A DNA stretch of 64,000 nucleotides from JAZKID01 sp965247525. GTDB taxonomy: Bacteria; Pseudomonadota; Alphaproteobacteria; Rhizobiales; UBA4765. The DNA lies in NCBI GenBank assembly GCA_965247525.1, contig OZ252015.1:1612001-1676000 (forward strand). The letters run 5' to 3'. Shown here in pieces: positions 51,562-60,870 of the stretch. Position numbers and translations under genes: made by a program. Position 1 is the stretch's first letter. Each line of letters starts with the position of its first letter. The notes under the pieces were generated by a model, which saw only the letters and a list, made by a program, of their open reading frames with translations, was not told where the DNA came from and made no database searches.

Positions 51562-53037
51562 TTGGCGGTCAAAAACAGAGCTGGAAGGCGTTTCGCCTCG
51601 ACGCTGGCAGGTGGACTGCTGGCCAGCTTTGTCATGTCTGCGGCAGACGCCAAGCCTTACTCCTCATTTGATCAGCCTTACGCCGTTGCGCCCGACACGT
51701 CTCAAACCCCCGACACGCCATTTGCGCTGCGCGGTGTCCGCCCGCCGCCGCAACGCAGCTATGTGCAGACGCCTGTTCGCTCGCCGGCTTTCACACAGGT
51801 GCAACAAGGGATCGATATGCCAGCGACAGCGGAAACGGCCGCTGGCGCGGCCACACCGACACCGCCGCGTGTTGTGCGCCGCATCAGCGATGAAGAGGCC
51901 TATGCGCCGCTGGGCATACGGCGCGGCTCCTTTATTTTGCGCCCGAGCGTTGAAACGGCTGCAGGCTTTGACAGCAACGTGAACGCAACGCCCGGCAATG
52001 CACGCAGCAGCGGCTATACGCGCATCAAACCGGATTTCATTCTTGAAAGCGACTGGTCAAACCATGCGTTTCGCCTTCACCTTGGCGCTGAACGGTTTGA
52101 TTATTTCAGCGATGATTTAGCCGCGCGCAACAATCTCAATCTGGATGCCAGTACCCGCATTGATATTCGCCGCGGAACAACAGCGGAGTTTGGTGCAGCT
52201 TACATACGGGCGCAGGACAGCAATTCATTGACCACAACCAGCCTGCCCGGAAATGCGGTCAGCCAGCCCGACGTGCAAAGCTTTCGTGCCAATGGTGCGC
52301 TGAGCCAAAAGCTCGGCATCTTTGGCGTGCGCGTTTCGGGTGAAAGCACGCAGCGCAGCTACAGCGATACGGAGCTCAGCACAGGCGCGACCATTGACAA
52401 TGGCGACCGCAATGTCCGCGACAGCGTGTTTGCCTTGCGCGGTTCTTATGAATGGACGGGCGCGGTGCAGCCCTTTGTTGAGACAGCTTACAATCGCCAT
52501 GACTATGACATTGAGAAAGATGCGGGTGGCTTTGACAAAGGCTCAAACGGCGTGACGGAGCGTGCCGGTCTGATGTTTGATTTTGGTCCTTTTCTCAGCG
52601 GCGAGATTGCCGCAGGCCTGCTTTACCAGACGCCCTATGAGCAAAGCGCGGAAAGTTATAGTGGCGTCACGTTCGACAGTGCCCTTAACTGGTCGCCGAC
52701 AGCTTTGACGACCTTCCGCTTTGGTGCGCGCACGGCAGTTCTTGATGATGTCGGTGTCGGCACAATCGGCGGGCTCTCGCATGATGCAACAGCCCGCGCC
52801 GAGCATAAACTGCGCCGCAATGTGCTGGTCGGTGCCAGCCTTGGCCTTGGCTATGACAGTTACGAAGGCATTGATCGCGACGACCTTCGCTTTTCAGCAG
52901 GGGTCGACGCGGCCTGGCAGCTCAACCGTTTTGCTGCCGTTACAGGCAAAATCGAGCACCGCACACTGTCATCATCCGTTGCAGGCGAAGACACCAGCGG
53001 CACACTTGGCGAGCTGGGCTTGAAGCTGCAATATTAA
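51562..53037 (+). CDS. Outer-membrane beta-barrel protein
   Basis: Predicted outer-membrane protein of about 491 residues. A signal peptide (LAGGLLASFVMSAADAK) is followed by a Pro-rich linker (about 35-115) and then alternating hydrophobic/polar strands beginning GSFILRPSVETAAGFDSNVN, typical of the BBP2-like outer-membrane barrel family. The protein ends LGELGLKLQY with an aromatic C terminus, expected for barrel assembly. I prefer TTG 51562 with GGAG six bases upstream to the GTG at 51550. Function may be polysaccharide or envelope related; unknown. Confidence 0.85.
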   Translation: MAVKNRAGRRFASTLAGGLLASFVMSAADAKPYSSFDQPYAVAPDTSQTPDTPFALRGVRPPPQRSYVQTPVRSPAFTQVQQGIDMPATAETAAGAATPTPPRVVRRISDEEAYAPLGIRRGSFILRPSVETAAGFDSNVNATPGNARSSGYTRIKPDFILESDWSNHAFRLHLGAERFDYFSDDLAARNNLNLDASTRIDIRRGTTAEFGAAYIRAQDSNSLTTTSLPGNAVSQPDVQSFRANGALSQKLGIFGVRVSGESTQRSYSDTELSTGATIDNGDRNVRDSVFALRGSYEWTGAVQPFVETAYNRHDYDIEKDAGGFDKGSNGVTERAGLMFDFGPFLSGEIAAGLLYQTPYEQSAESYSGVTFDSALNWSPTALTTFRFGARTAVLDDVGVGTIGGLSHDATARAEHKLRRNVLVGASLGLGYDSYEGIDRDDLRFSAGVDAAWQLNRFAAVTGKIEHRTLSSSVAGEDTSGTLGELGLKLQY

Positions 53038-53040
53038 AAA

Positions 53041-54156
53041 TTATTTCCGCTCGCCGTAGATAATTTTTCCGTCCTTGCCGGTCGTCCATTCATAAATGAC
53101 ATAATTTGGAACGCTGAGATCGCCTTTTTTATCAAAGTTGAGCGAGCCGAGAACTGTGTGGAAGGTCTGGCCTGAGCGAACCGCTTCGGCGACTTTTTTC
53201 GGGTCGGTGCTTTTGGCCGCGGCAATGCCCTGCGCAATCACTTCAAACCCTGCGTAAGTATAGAGCGCGTAACTTTCAGGGGCGAGGCCTTTGGCCTTGA
53301 ACGCCTCAACCACTTTCGCAGAGGCCTGATTTTTCAAAGGATCCGGCCCGAAGGTTGCGAGCGTGCCAACAGCCGCATCACCGGCAATAGCCGCAAATTC
53401 ATCGGTGACCAGAGCGTCGCCTGAGACAAGAACGGTGTTCATGCCCTGATCGCGCATCTGGCGCAGCAGCAGCGCGGCTGGCGTGTGCAGCCCACCAAAA
53501 TAGACGTAATCAACATTCAGGCTTTTCAGGCGAGAAACCACGGCGGTGAAATCTTTTTCAGCAACATTGATGCCGTCGAAAAACACCTCGGTGACGCTGT
53601 TCGCGTTCAGCGCTTTTTTGGTCTCGTCGGCAAGGCCTTTTCCGTAGGTCGTGCGGTCATGCAGAATAGCAATTTTCTTGCCCGCGAAATTCTTTGCTAA
53701 AAATTCACCAGCCACTTTTCCCTGCTGGTCGTCGCGCCCGCACACACGGTGCGTGTTCCACAGGCCGGAATCAGTCAGCTGCGGGTTTGTCGCGCCGGGC
53801 GTGATTGTGAAAACGCCTGCGTCGGCATATTCTTTGGATGCGGGGATTGAAACGCCGGACTGAAGATGGCCGACAACGAATGTAACATCATCGCCGATAA
53901 ATTTGTTGGCGACAGACAGGCCTTCTTTCGGGTCAGCGCGGTCGTCGCCAATATGCAGAACAACTTTCTGACCAAGCACGCCACCTTGGGAATTGATTTC
54001 ATCTACGGCCAGTTCAGCGCCATTTTTCATCTGCGCGCCGAATGTGGCCTGCTCGCCTGTCATTGGTGCGCCAAGGCCGATCTGAACCTGTGCCTGCGCA
54101 GCGGTCAAAAGAATGAGATTTAAAAAAACAGCAAAAGCAAAGTGGCGTACGAACAT
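53041..54156 (-). CDS. Branched-chain amino acid-type ABC substrate-binding protein (LivK family)
   Basis: Periplasmic binding protein of 371 residues. Signal peptide ends near LLTAAQAQV. IGLGAPMTGEQATFGAQMKN, VGHLQSGVSIPASKEYADAG and RVCGRDDQQGKVAGEFL are family-typical. It lacks adjacent permease and ATPase genes, so it is an orphan binding protein or uses a transporter encoded elsewhere. It is convergent with the barrel gene. Confidence 0.94.
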   Translation of the reverse strand: MFVRHFAFAVFLNLILLTAAQAQVQIGLGAPMTGEQATFGAQMKNGAELAVDEINSQGGVLGQKVVLHIGDDRADPKEGLSVANKFIGDDVTFVVGHLQSGVSIPASKEYADAGVFTITPGATNPQLTDSGLWNTHRVCGRDDQQGKVAGEFLAKNFAGKKIAILHDRTTYGKGLADETKKALNANSVTEVFFDGINVAEKDFTAVVSRLKSLNVDYVYFGGLHTPAALLLRQMRDQGMNTVLVSGDALVTDEFAAIAGDAAVGTLATFGPDPLKNQASAKVVEAFKAKGLAPESYALYTYAGFEVIAQGIAAAKSTDPKKVAEAVRSGQTFHTVLGSLNFDKKGDLSVPNYVIYEWTTGKDGKIIYGERK

Positions 54157-54174
54157 CTAATAATCCTATCTCAA

Positions 54175-55044
54175 TTAAAGTGTTTTAATCTGTTCACGAA
54201 CCTGATCGCCAAGACCAGGTGTTTTCAAGGCATAAGCGATATTGGCCATGATGAAACCGATTTTTGAGCCGCAATCAAAAATCTGCCCGTCAAAGGTCAC
54301 GCCGTAAAAGGGGCGTTTCTTGGCAAGCTGCAACATGGCATCGGTCAGCTGAATTTCACCGCCTGCGCCCTTGTCCTGCTTTGCCAGAATATCGAAGATT
54401 TCAGGCTCAAGGATATAACGCCCTGAAATGGCCAGCGTTGAGGGCGCATCTTCGGGCTTTGGTTTTTCAACCATCCCCGTGATCTCAAAACCGGCGCCAA
54501 CAGCTTTGCCCTGCGCCACGATGCCGTAATCTTTGGTCTGCGCCGCGGCAACGTCATAGACGGCGATATAATTTCCGGGCGTTGCCGCATAGGCTTTTGA
54601 AAGCTGCGCCATGCAGCTTGTGGTTTTGCTCATATGCAGCATGTCGGGCAGCAACAGCGCAAAAGGCTCGTTGCCGATAATGTCACGTGCGCACCATACC
54701 GCATGGCCAAGACCAAGCGGGGCTTGCTGGCGGGTAAAACTGGTCATGCCTGCTTTAGGCGTGGCGCGCAGCAAGGTGTCCAAGGCCTCTGTCTTGCCGC
54801 GCTGGCGCAGCGTGTCTTCCAGTTCATAGGAGAGATCAAAATGGTCTTCGATCGCGGCCTTGCCACGCCCCGTGACGAAAACAAAATGCTCCAAGCCCGC
54901 CTCGGCCGCTTCGTCGACGACATGCTGGATGACGGGCCTGTCAACCACTGTCAGCATTTCTTTGGGCACGGATTTTGTTGCTGGCAAAAAACGTGTGCCA
55001 AGACCGGCAACGGGGAAAATGGCTTTGCGTAAGATCTTGGACAT
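54175..55044 (-). CDS. galU: UTP-glucose-1-phosphate uridylyltransferase
   Basis: Cytosolic enzyme of 289 residues making UDP-glucose. The nucleotide site is FPVAGLGTRFLPATKSVPKE near the N terminus; LPDMLHMSK, VEKPKPEDAPS and FDCGSKIGF are further conserved blocks. GAGG is five bases before ATG 55044; a longer reading to 55113 lacks support. UDP-glucose is the donor for OpgH in this window and for other surface polymers. Confidence 0.96.
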   Translation of the reverse strand: MSKILRKAIFPVAGLGTRFLPATKSVPKEMLTVVDRPVIQHVVDEAAEAGLEHFVFVTGRGKAAIEDHFDLSYELEDTLRQRGKTEALDTLLRATPKAGMTSFTRQQAPLGLGHAVWCARDIIGNEPFALLLPDMLHMSKTTSCMAQLSKAYAATPGNYIAVYDVAAAQTKDYGIVAQGKAVGAGFEITGMVEKPKPEDAPSTLAISGRYILEPEIFDILAKQDKGAGGEIQLTDAMLQLAKKRPFYGVTFDGQIFDCGSKIGFIMANIAYALKTPGLGDQVREQIKTL

Positions 55045-55148
55045 GGGAACCTCAAAAAAAACGTGATTGACTGACACTGTCCTGTGTGTTCGTCGATTGT
55101 GCGTTGTTGTCAACCGAATGCTTACTTCTCTAGCTCAAGGTCATCCTC

Positions 55149-56393
55149 GTGCAAATCAACAACGGCAAAATTAAGAGCATAATTTTCGGCCTGATTCTTT
55201 CAGCGTCGGCCTTGCTTGTTGCTGTGCCTGCGGGTGCGCAGGACATGACCGCGTTCCACAACTGGGCACAACGTTTCAAGCCAAAGGCATTGGCGCGCGG
55301 TATTGACGCTGGCCGTTATGACGAGATTATGGGCGGTTTGACGCCTGATTTCGATGTCATTGAGCAGGACAGGAGCCAGCCTGAATCCAAAGAACAGGTC
55401 TGGCAATATCTCAGCCGGCGCGTGTCCGACTGGCGCGTGCGCGAGGGGCGCGCCAAAGTGGCGCAGAACGCTGCACTGCTGGCCTCCGTAGAGCGCCAAT
55501 ACGGCGTCGACAGCAACATCGTTGCCGCGATCTGGGGGCTTGAATCCTCTTATGGCGGCCTTGTCGACAATCCCAAATATATGCGCCCTGTGCTGGCTTC
55601 ATTGGCCACGCTGGCCTTTGCCGAGCCACGCCGCCGCCTGTATTGGGAGCAAGAGCTTCTCAACGCGCTGGTCATCGTGCAGCGCGGCTGGGCGCGCCCT
55701 GCAGATATGAAAGGCTCGTGGGCTGGCGCGATGGGACATACGCAATGGATGCCGGAAGTCTGGCTGAACATGGGCACTGATTTCAACAAGGACGGAAAAA
55801 TTTCACCCTTTGGCGCGCCCGATGATGCGCTTGGTTCAACCGCGCGTTTTTTACAAAACCGCGGAAATTATGTGCCACATATGGGCTGGGGCTTTGAGGT
55901 CAAAGCCGGTTCCACTTTCAATTTCGCCCTTGCCAATAACAGGACACAACGCACGCTTCGCGACTGGCAGCAACTTGGCCTCACCAATGCTGATGGTTCG
56001 GCATTCGAAAATCCGAATGTGGCTGTGCGCGTCGCATTTCCTGCAGGGCCGCGTGGGCCAGGTTTTGCCCTTACACAAAATTTTCGCGCGGTGATGGCCT
56101 ATAACCCGTCGTTCAAATATGCGCTGGCTGTTTGCCTTCTGGCCGATCGCCTGAAAGGCGGCAATGGACTTGTGGCAACATGGCCGGGCGCCACGGCGCA
56201 GCTTAGCGTTGAAGAGCTGAGTGAATTGCAGCAGCGCCTGACACGCGCCGGTTTCGACACGGGCGGCAGCGATGGCCGTGTCGGCAGCGATACCAATCGC
56301 GCGATCACTGCGTATCAGTTGAAACGGGGGCTGAAACCCGCCGATGGTTTTGCAGGGCCTGTCGTGTTGCAGGCTTTGCGCGGGGAAAAATAA
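55149..56393 (+). CDS. Lytic murein transglycosylase (MltB-type) with peptidoglycan-binding domain
   Basis: Exported enzyme of 414 residues that cleaves peptidoglycan to anhydro-MurNAc ends. Signal peptide ends near VPAGAQD. The catalytic Glu is Glu132 in AIWGLESSYGG, with GSWAGAMGHTQWMPEVW downstream. A C-terminal peptidoglycan-binding domain is at about 345-410 (ELQQRLTRAGFDTGGSDGRV). The start is GTG. A paralogue follows after one base, and products can feed murQ/nagA recycling. Confidence 0.94.
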   Translation: MQINNGKIKSIIFGLILSASALLVAVPAGAQDMTAFHNWAQRFKPKALARGIDAGRYDEIMGGLTPDFDVIEQDRSQPESKEQVWQYLSRRVSDWRVREGRAKVAQNAALLASVERQYGVDSNIVAAIWGLESSYGGLVDNPKYMRPVLASLATLAFAEPRRRLYWEQELLNALVIVQRGWARPADMKGSWAGAMGHTQWMPEVWLNMGTDFNKDGKISPFGAPDDALGSTARFLQNRGNYVPHMGWGFEVKAGSTFNFALANNRTQRTLRDWQQLGLTNADGSAFENPNVAVRVAFPAGPRGPGFALTQNFRAVMAYNPSFKYALAVCLLADRLKGGNGLVATWPGATAQLSVEELSELQQRLTRAGFDTGGSDGRVGSDTNRAITAYQLKRGLKPADGFAGPVVLQALRGEK

Positions 56394-56394
56394 T

Positions 56395-57603
56395 ATGAAA
56401 TATCTGGCCGCTTTTTTTCTGATCGGGATGACAGGCGTTTCATTCGCGCAGGAAAGCCCTGAAATGTCGCCGCAGGCCATTGCCGCCGCACAAGGCAATT
56501 TCAAGCAGTGCTTGCGCGGACTATGGCCGCAGGCGCAGACGCGCGGTATTTCGCAAGAGATATTCAACCGTGAATTGTCGGACATCGAGCCCGACATGTC
56601 GCTGATGCGTTTGATGACATCGCAACCGGAATTTGAAAAACCGCTGTGGTCGTATGTGGATGATCTCGTCAACCCGACACGCATTGCCAAAGGGCGGCAG
56701 ATGATCGCGCATTATAAAGCGATATGGCCACGTATGGAGCAGCAATACGGCGTTGATCGCTACACGCTGATTGGCCTGTGGGCGGTTGAAACAAATTTTG
56801 GCACCAGCATGGGCGAAAAGCCGGTAATCCGCTCGACGGCAACGCTGGCCTGTATCGGGCGGCGTCAGGACTACTTTCAGAAAGAATTGCTGGCAGCGCT
56901 GCAAATTGTGCAGGCGCAAGATATTCCGTCGTCGAAACTGCGCGGGTCGTGGGCGGGCGCGTTTGGCCACACACAATTTATGCCTTCGACATTCAAACCC
57001 TATGCCGTCGATTTTGACGGCGACGGCCACAAAAACATTATTGGCAGTGTGCCGGATTCGCTGGCCTCGACCGCGAACAATCTGAAAGCCACGGGCTGGA
57101 AGCCCGGCAAAAGCTGGGGCTATGAAGTGATCTTGCCACGTGCCGTTTTGCCGAAAGTGGGCGAGACGCATTCTTTGGATGAATGGACAAACATGGGCTT
57201 GAAACGTCCGGGCAACAAGCTGTTCAAAACAGGTTCAGACACCGCCACGCTCACGCTTCCTGCCGGTGCAACTGGCCCTGCGTTTTTACTGACGAAAAAT
57301 TTTGACCAGCTGAAAAGCTATAATGGTTCTGAAGCTTACGCTTATGCCGTTGGCCACCTTGCCGACCGCATGATGGGCGGCGCAGCGTTTTATGGAAAAT
57401 GGCCACGCAATATCCGCATGCTGTCGCGCGATGAGCGCCAGGAACTTCAGCAGCGTCTTGCAAGCGCAGGATTTGAAACCGGCGGCAGCGAAGGGCGGAT
57501 TGGCGCGCAGACACGCAAAGCCATTCGCGCGTATCAGACAAGCGTCGGTCTTCCCGCAGACGGCTTTCCAACGCCAGATCTTCTTGAGCGTTTGCGCCAT
57601 TAG
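56395..57603 (+). CDS. Lytic murein transglycosylase (MltB-type), tandem paralogue
   Basis: A 402-residue exported enzyme with the same layout as its upstream neighbour: signal peptide (to about SFAQE), catalytic Glu132 in GLWAVETNFGT, GSWAGAFGHTQFMPSTF, and a C-terminal peptidoglycan-binding domain (ELQQRLASAGFETGGSEGRI). The catalytic Glu falls at the same residue number in both. The ATG lies one base after the previous stop, so the two are one operon. Divergence between them is large enough for distinct roles. Confidence 0.94.
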   Translation: MKYLAAFFLIGMTGVSFAQESPEMSPQAIAAAQGNFKQCLRGLWPQAQTRGISQEIFNRELSDIEPDMSLMRLMTSQPEFEKPLWSYVDDLVNPTRIAKGRQMIAHYKAIWPRMEQQYGVDRYTLIGLWAVETNFGTSMGEKPVIRSTATLACIGRRQDYFQKELLAALQIVQAQDIPSSKLRGSWAGAFGHTQFMPSTFKPYAVDFDGDGHKNIIGSVPDSLASTANNLKATGWKPGKSWGYEVILPRAVLPKVGETHSLDEWTNMGLKRPGNKLFKTGSDTATLTLPAGATGPAFLLTKNFDQLKSYNGSEAYAYAVGHLADRMMGGAAFYGKWPRNIRMLSRDERQELQQRLASAGFETGGSEGRIGAQTRKAIRAYQTSVGLPADGFPTPDLLERLRH

Positions 57604-57707
57604 CAATTTGGAAAATCACAACAATTTGACTTAAAGTTTCATCACGCCTGCATCACGCGAATGTAAATTTTTCTGGCGTTTAATTAACTTTTACGCTATG
57701 AGACGGC

Positions 57708-58895
57708 ATGCGCCAGTTTCTTTTTGTTTTGTGTATAACGGCTCTCGGTCTCGTCGCTCATATTGCGCCGGCCAGTGCCCAATTTGGTTTTTTTGATAAT
57801 TTTTTTGACGGAGGTCCACGCCGCCCGCCGCCGCGTTATGATCCGTATGAAGAGCAAGACCGCTGGCAGCAACGCTATGAACGCCGCCGTGCGCCGCGCG
57901 TGCGCGCACCGCGCAAGGAAGTATCGTCATCGACATTGAAACCTGTTGAAGTGTCCAAAGACGCCAACGCCAAGAAAATTCTTGTAATCGGCGATGACAT
58001 GGCCACTGGCCTTACCGATGGCCTGCATGATGCGTTTGCAAAAGACAGTGACGCCAAGATTGAAGCCGCCACGGTTGAAAACGCCAGCCTGATTGGAAAA
58101 AATGAGGGCGGCGAGATTGCAAAAACGCTGAAAGATAAAATTACGGCGCTGAACCCATCGGCCATCGTGCTTTTGGTTGGCACACATGACATTGGCAGCA
58201 TTAACGGCGGCGGAGAAAGCTTTGCGTTTCAAAGCGAAGGCTGGCGCCGGGCCTATCAGAAAAATCTCGATACAATTATTGCCGCAACTCACGGACACGC
58301 TGCGCCTGTCTACTGGGTCGGTTTGCCGCCATCTGCAAATAAAAAAACAACCAGTGATATTGCCTTCCTCAATGACATTTACCGCGAAAAAGCCATGTCT
58401 ATCGGGGCAAAATTCATCGATGTCTGGGAAGGGTTCGTCGATGAAAACAGTCAGTATATGGTTGTTGGGCCCGATGTGAACGGCAATCAGCGGCGCTTGC
58501 GCCTGCGCGACGGTTTCACCATGACACCTGCCGGAAATCGTAAGCTTGCATTCTATGTTGAGACAAAACTGCGCCGTGACCTTGCCGTGACGCCGGAAAA
58601 TGCACAGGACACAACGATTGGCTCTGTTGCTCCATCTTCAAACAGCAGCGATCCTGCGGTGATTAATGGGTTTGTCGGGCCTGTCATTTCGCTGACGACG
58701 GTTGTGGTCAAAGACAATAAACTTCTTGGCGAAAAACAGGATGATGTCACAGGCACCATTCCCGTCGCCGATATAAAACCGGGTCGTGCTGATGATTTTA
58801 GCTGGCCCCCTGATGCGCGCACAAAAATTGCGCCCGCAAAAGACATGCCTGCCATCAAAACCACAAAACCCGTTGAGCGCAAAAACGCACGCTGA
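57708..58895 (+). CDS. DUF459/SGNH-family exported protein with altered catalytic motifs
   Basis: A 395-residue exported protein. Signal peptide ends near APASAQF, followed by a Pro/Arg-rich low-complexity stretch (about 35-75). The SGNH/DUF459 domain follows: VIGDDMATGL stands where GDS(L) is expected, so the nucleophile Ser is missing; block III reads VGTHDIGSI without the usual Asn; and the C-terminal DGFTMTPAGNRKLAF lacks the usual His. It may therefore be a non-hydrolytic binding protein of the envelope. The C-terminal 90 residues are Lys/Pro rich. Confidence 0.85.
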   Translation: MRQFLFVLCITALGLVAHIAPASAQFGFFDNFFDGGPRRPPPRYDPYEEQDRWQQRYERRRAPRVRAPRKEVSSSTLKPVEVSKDANAKKILVIGDDMATGLTDGLHDAFAKDSDAKIEAATVENASLIGKNEGGEIAKTLKDKITALNPSAIVLLVGTHDIGSINGGGESFAFQSEGWRRAYQKNLDTIIAATHGHAAPVYWVGLPPSANKKTTSDIAFLNDIYREKAMSIGAKFIDVWEGFVDENSQYMVVGPDVNGNQRRLRLRDGFTMTPAGNRKLAFYVETKLRRDLAVTPENAQDTTIGSVAPSSNSSDPAVINGFVGPVISLTTVVVKDNKLLGEKQDDVTGTIPVADIKPGRADDFSWPPDARTKIAPAKDMPAIKTTKPVERKNAR

Positions 58896-58957
58896 GTGCG
58901 GCTTGCCTGATTTTGTAATCTGCGCCACAACACAAAGCAGATAATGAGAGGTCAGGC

Positions 58958-60010
58958 ATGTATCTTGCGAGCGACAATGGCACAGGCGCAAGCGAGCAGG
59001 TGATGGCGCGGCTTGCCGAGGCTATGCGCGGGGAGCCTGCGCCGTCTTACGGCGCCGATGCGCTGACGGCTGAACTTCAGGCAAAAATGAATGAGGTGTT
59101 TGGCTGTGAAACAGAGATGTTTTTGCTGACATCTGGAACCGCTGCAAATGCGCTCGCCATTGCCCATGTCACGCCGCCATGGGGGGCTATTCTCGCCCAT
59201 GAAGAGGCGCATATCATTACATCCGAATGCGGAGCGCCGGAGTTCTTTTCCGGCGCGCGCTGCGTTACAATTTCAGGACAGAATGGCAAGTTGACCGCTG
59301 ACGCCGTTGAACATGCGGCGGGCATGCTGAAATCTGAAGATCCGCACGGGGTTCAACCAGCCTGCCTGTCCCTGACCAATCTTACAGAATGCGGAACAAT
59401 GTATTCGCCCGCAGAAATTAAATCACTGAGCGCGGCGGCAAAAAAACAAGGCATGAAAACACACCTTGATGGCGCGCGCTTTGCAAATGCCGTTGTCGCC
59501 AGTGGTCAATCACCAGCGGCGCTGACATGGCAGGCAGGCATTGATGTCATGTCGTTCGGCGCCACGAAAAACGGAGCAATTGCCGCCGAAGCGGTGCTTT
59601 TTTTCGATCAGGCACTTGCCAAAGACTTTAAATATCGCCGGATGCGGGCAGGTCATCTTATTTCCAAGCATCGCTTCATTGCCGCACAATATTTGGGCTG
59701 GCTCGACAACGGTCATTGGCTGGATCTGGCGCGCCATGCCAATACGCAAGCATCGCAGCTGGGGCAAGCGTTTGAAGCAAACGGCTTTCAGCTTGCATTT
59801 CCGGTTGAAGGCAATGAGATTTTTGTCTATCTGCCGCATTCTGTGAGTGCGGCGCTGAAAGCAAAAGGCGCAAACTTTTACGACTGGATGACAAAAAGTT
59901 CGACCATTGCTGCTCCTGAAGCAACACAGCTCTCACGCTTTGTCTGCGCGTTTAACACATCAGCCTCAGACATTGCCGCCTTCACAAAATTGCTGATGAC
60001 ACAGCGCTAA
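58958..60010 (+). CDS. Threonine aldolase/beta-eliminating lyase family protein
   Basis: Cytosolic PLP enzyme of 350 residues, fold type I. The PLP lysine is Lys204 in SFGATKNGA, the cofactor Asp is Asp171 in HLDGARFANAV, and FLLTSGTAANALAI holds the phosphate-binding region. Low-specificity L-threonine aldolase (threonine to glycine and acetaldehyde) is the usual annotation. The start MYLASDNGTGASEQV is family-like. Confidence 0.92.
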   Translation: MYLASDNGTGASEQVMARLAEAMRGEPAPSYGADALTAELQAKMNEVFGCETEMFLLTSGTAANALAIAHVTPPWGAILAHEEAHIITSECGAPEFFSGARCVTISGQNGKLTADAVEHAAGMLKSEDPHGVQPACLSLTNLTECGTMYSPAEIKSLSAAAKKQGMKTHLDGARFANAVVASGQSPAALTWQAGIDVMSFGATKNGAIAAEAVLFFDQALAKDFKYRRMRAGHLISKHRFIAAQYLGWLDNGHWLDLARHANTQASQLGQAFEANGFQLAFPVEGNEIFVYLPHSVSAALKAKGANFYDWMTKSSTIAAPEATQLSRFVCAFNTSASDIAAFTKLLMTQR

Positions 60011-60036
60011 AATCAATCACTAAAAAAGGAAAGCCA

Positions 60037-60777
60037 ATGAAAAAAAACATCCCGCTTCAGAAAATAATTATTCCTGTCTTTCTGGTTCTCGCCGTTTTCA
60101 CGGCCGTGATTAATCTGAAGCAGGCGCATGCCCAAATGTCGGTCTATGAAACGGCACTGGCAGATCCTGCGCGCCCCGAGCAGGACAAAGCCCGCGACGC
60201 CGATCGTAAACCCGGCGCTTTTCTTGATTTTGCCGGCGTGAAGCCCGGACAGAAAGTTGTCGACCTGTTGCCGGGCAAAGGTTACTTCACCCGCATCCTT
60301 GCAAAAATTGTCGGACCGCAGGGCAAAGTCTATTCATTTCTTGATGAAGAGAACCAGGATTTTCGCACCGCAATGGCGGCCTATCCAAATGTGGTGGTGG
60401 TTGTCGGCGCGTTGAACACATTTAAAACGCCAGAGCCTGTCGATCTGGTTTTGACGGTTGCTAACTATCACGACCTGAAAAATCCGGACATGGAAACAGA
60501 CACGGCGCTTTTTAACAAAGCCGTTTTCGACAGCCTCAAATCCGGCGGCATCTTTCTTGTGGCCGACAATGCCGCACTGCCCGGAACAGGGATTTCCCAG
60601 ACCAACACGCTGCACCGCATCGACCCCATCATCGTTATGACTGATGTTAAAGCTGCGGGCTTTAAAGCCGATGCCGAAAGTGATCTTCTGGCACGGCAGA
60701 CCGACCCGCATACGCAGCGCTCAAAAGAGCTGGGCGACAAGGTTGACAGCTTTGTCATGCGTTTCAAAAAACCCTGA
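60037..60777 (+). CDS. Exported class I methyltransferase-like protein
   Basis: A 246-residue protein with a clear N-terminal signal sequence (IIIPVFLVLAVFTAVI, cleavage near HAQ at about 33) followed by a SAM-methyltransferase-like fold. Motif I is VVDLLPGKGYFTRILA, and VDLVLTVANYHDL is motif IV-like. SAM is not expected in the periplasm, so a Tat or Sec-exported methyltransferase is odd. Similar signal-bearing proteins are known in proteobacteria and their activity is unclear. AAAGGA-type ribosome site precedes the ATG. Confidence 0.85.
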   Translation: MKKNIPLQKIIIPVFLVLAVFTAVINLKQAHAQMSVYETALADPARPEQDKARDADRKPGAFLDFAGVKPGQKVVDLLPGKGYFTRILAKIVGPQGKVYSFLDEENQDFRTAMAAYPNVVVVVGALNTFKTPEPVDLVLTVANYHDLKNPDMETDTALFNKAVFDSLKSGGIFLVADNAALPGTGISQTNTLHRIDPIIVMTDVKAAGFKADAESDLLARQTDPHTQRSKELGDKVDSFVMRFKKP

Positions 60778-60870
60778 TCTTTTATTTAAAAAGGGAAAAA
60801 GTCATTTCAGCGGCTGCGGCAAAGCCATTTTTGCCTATAGTCAGTGTCTCAATTCAAGGATGTTGCCGTC

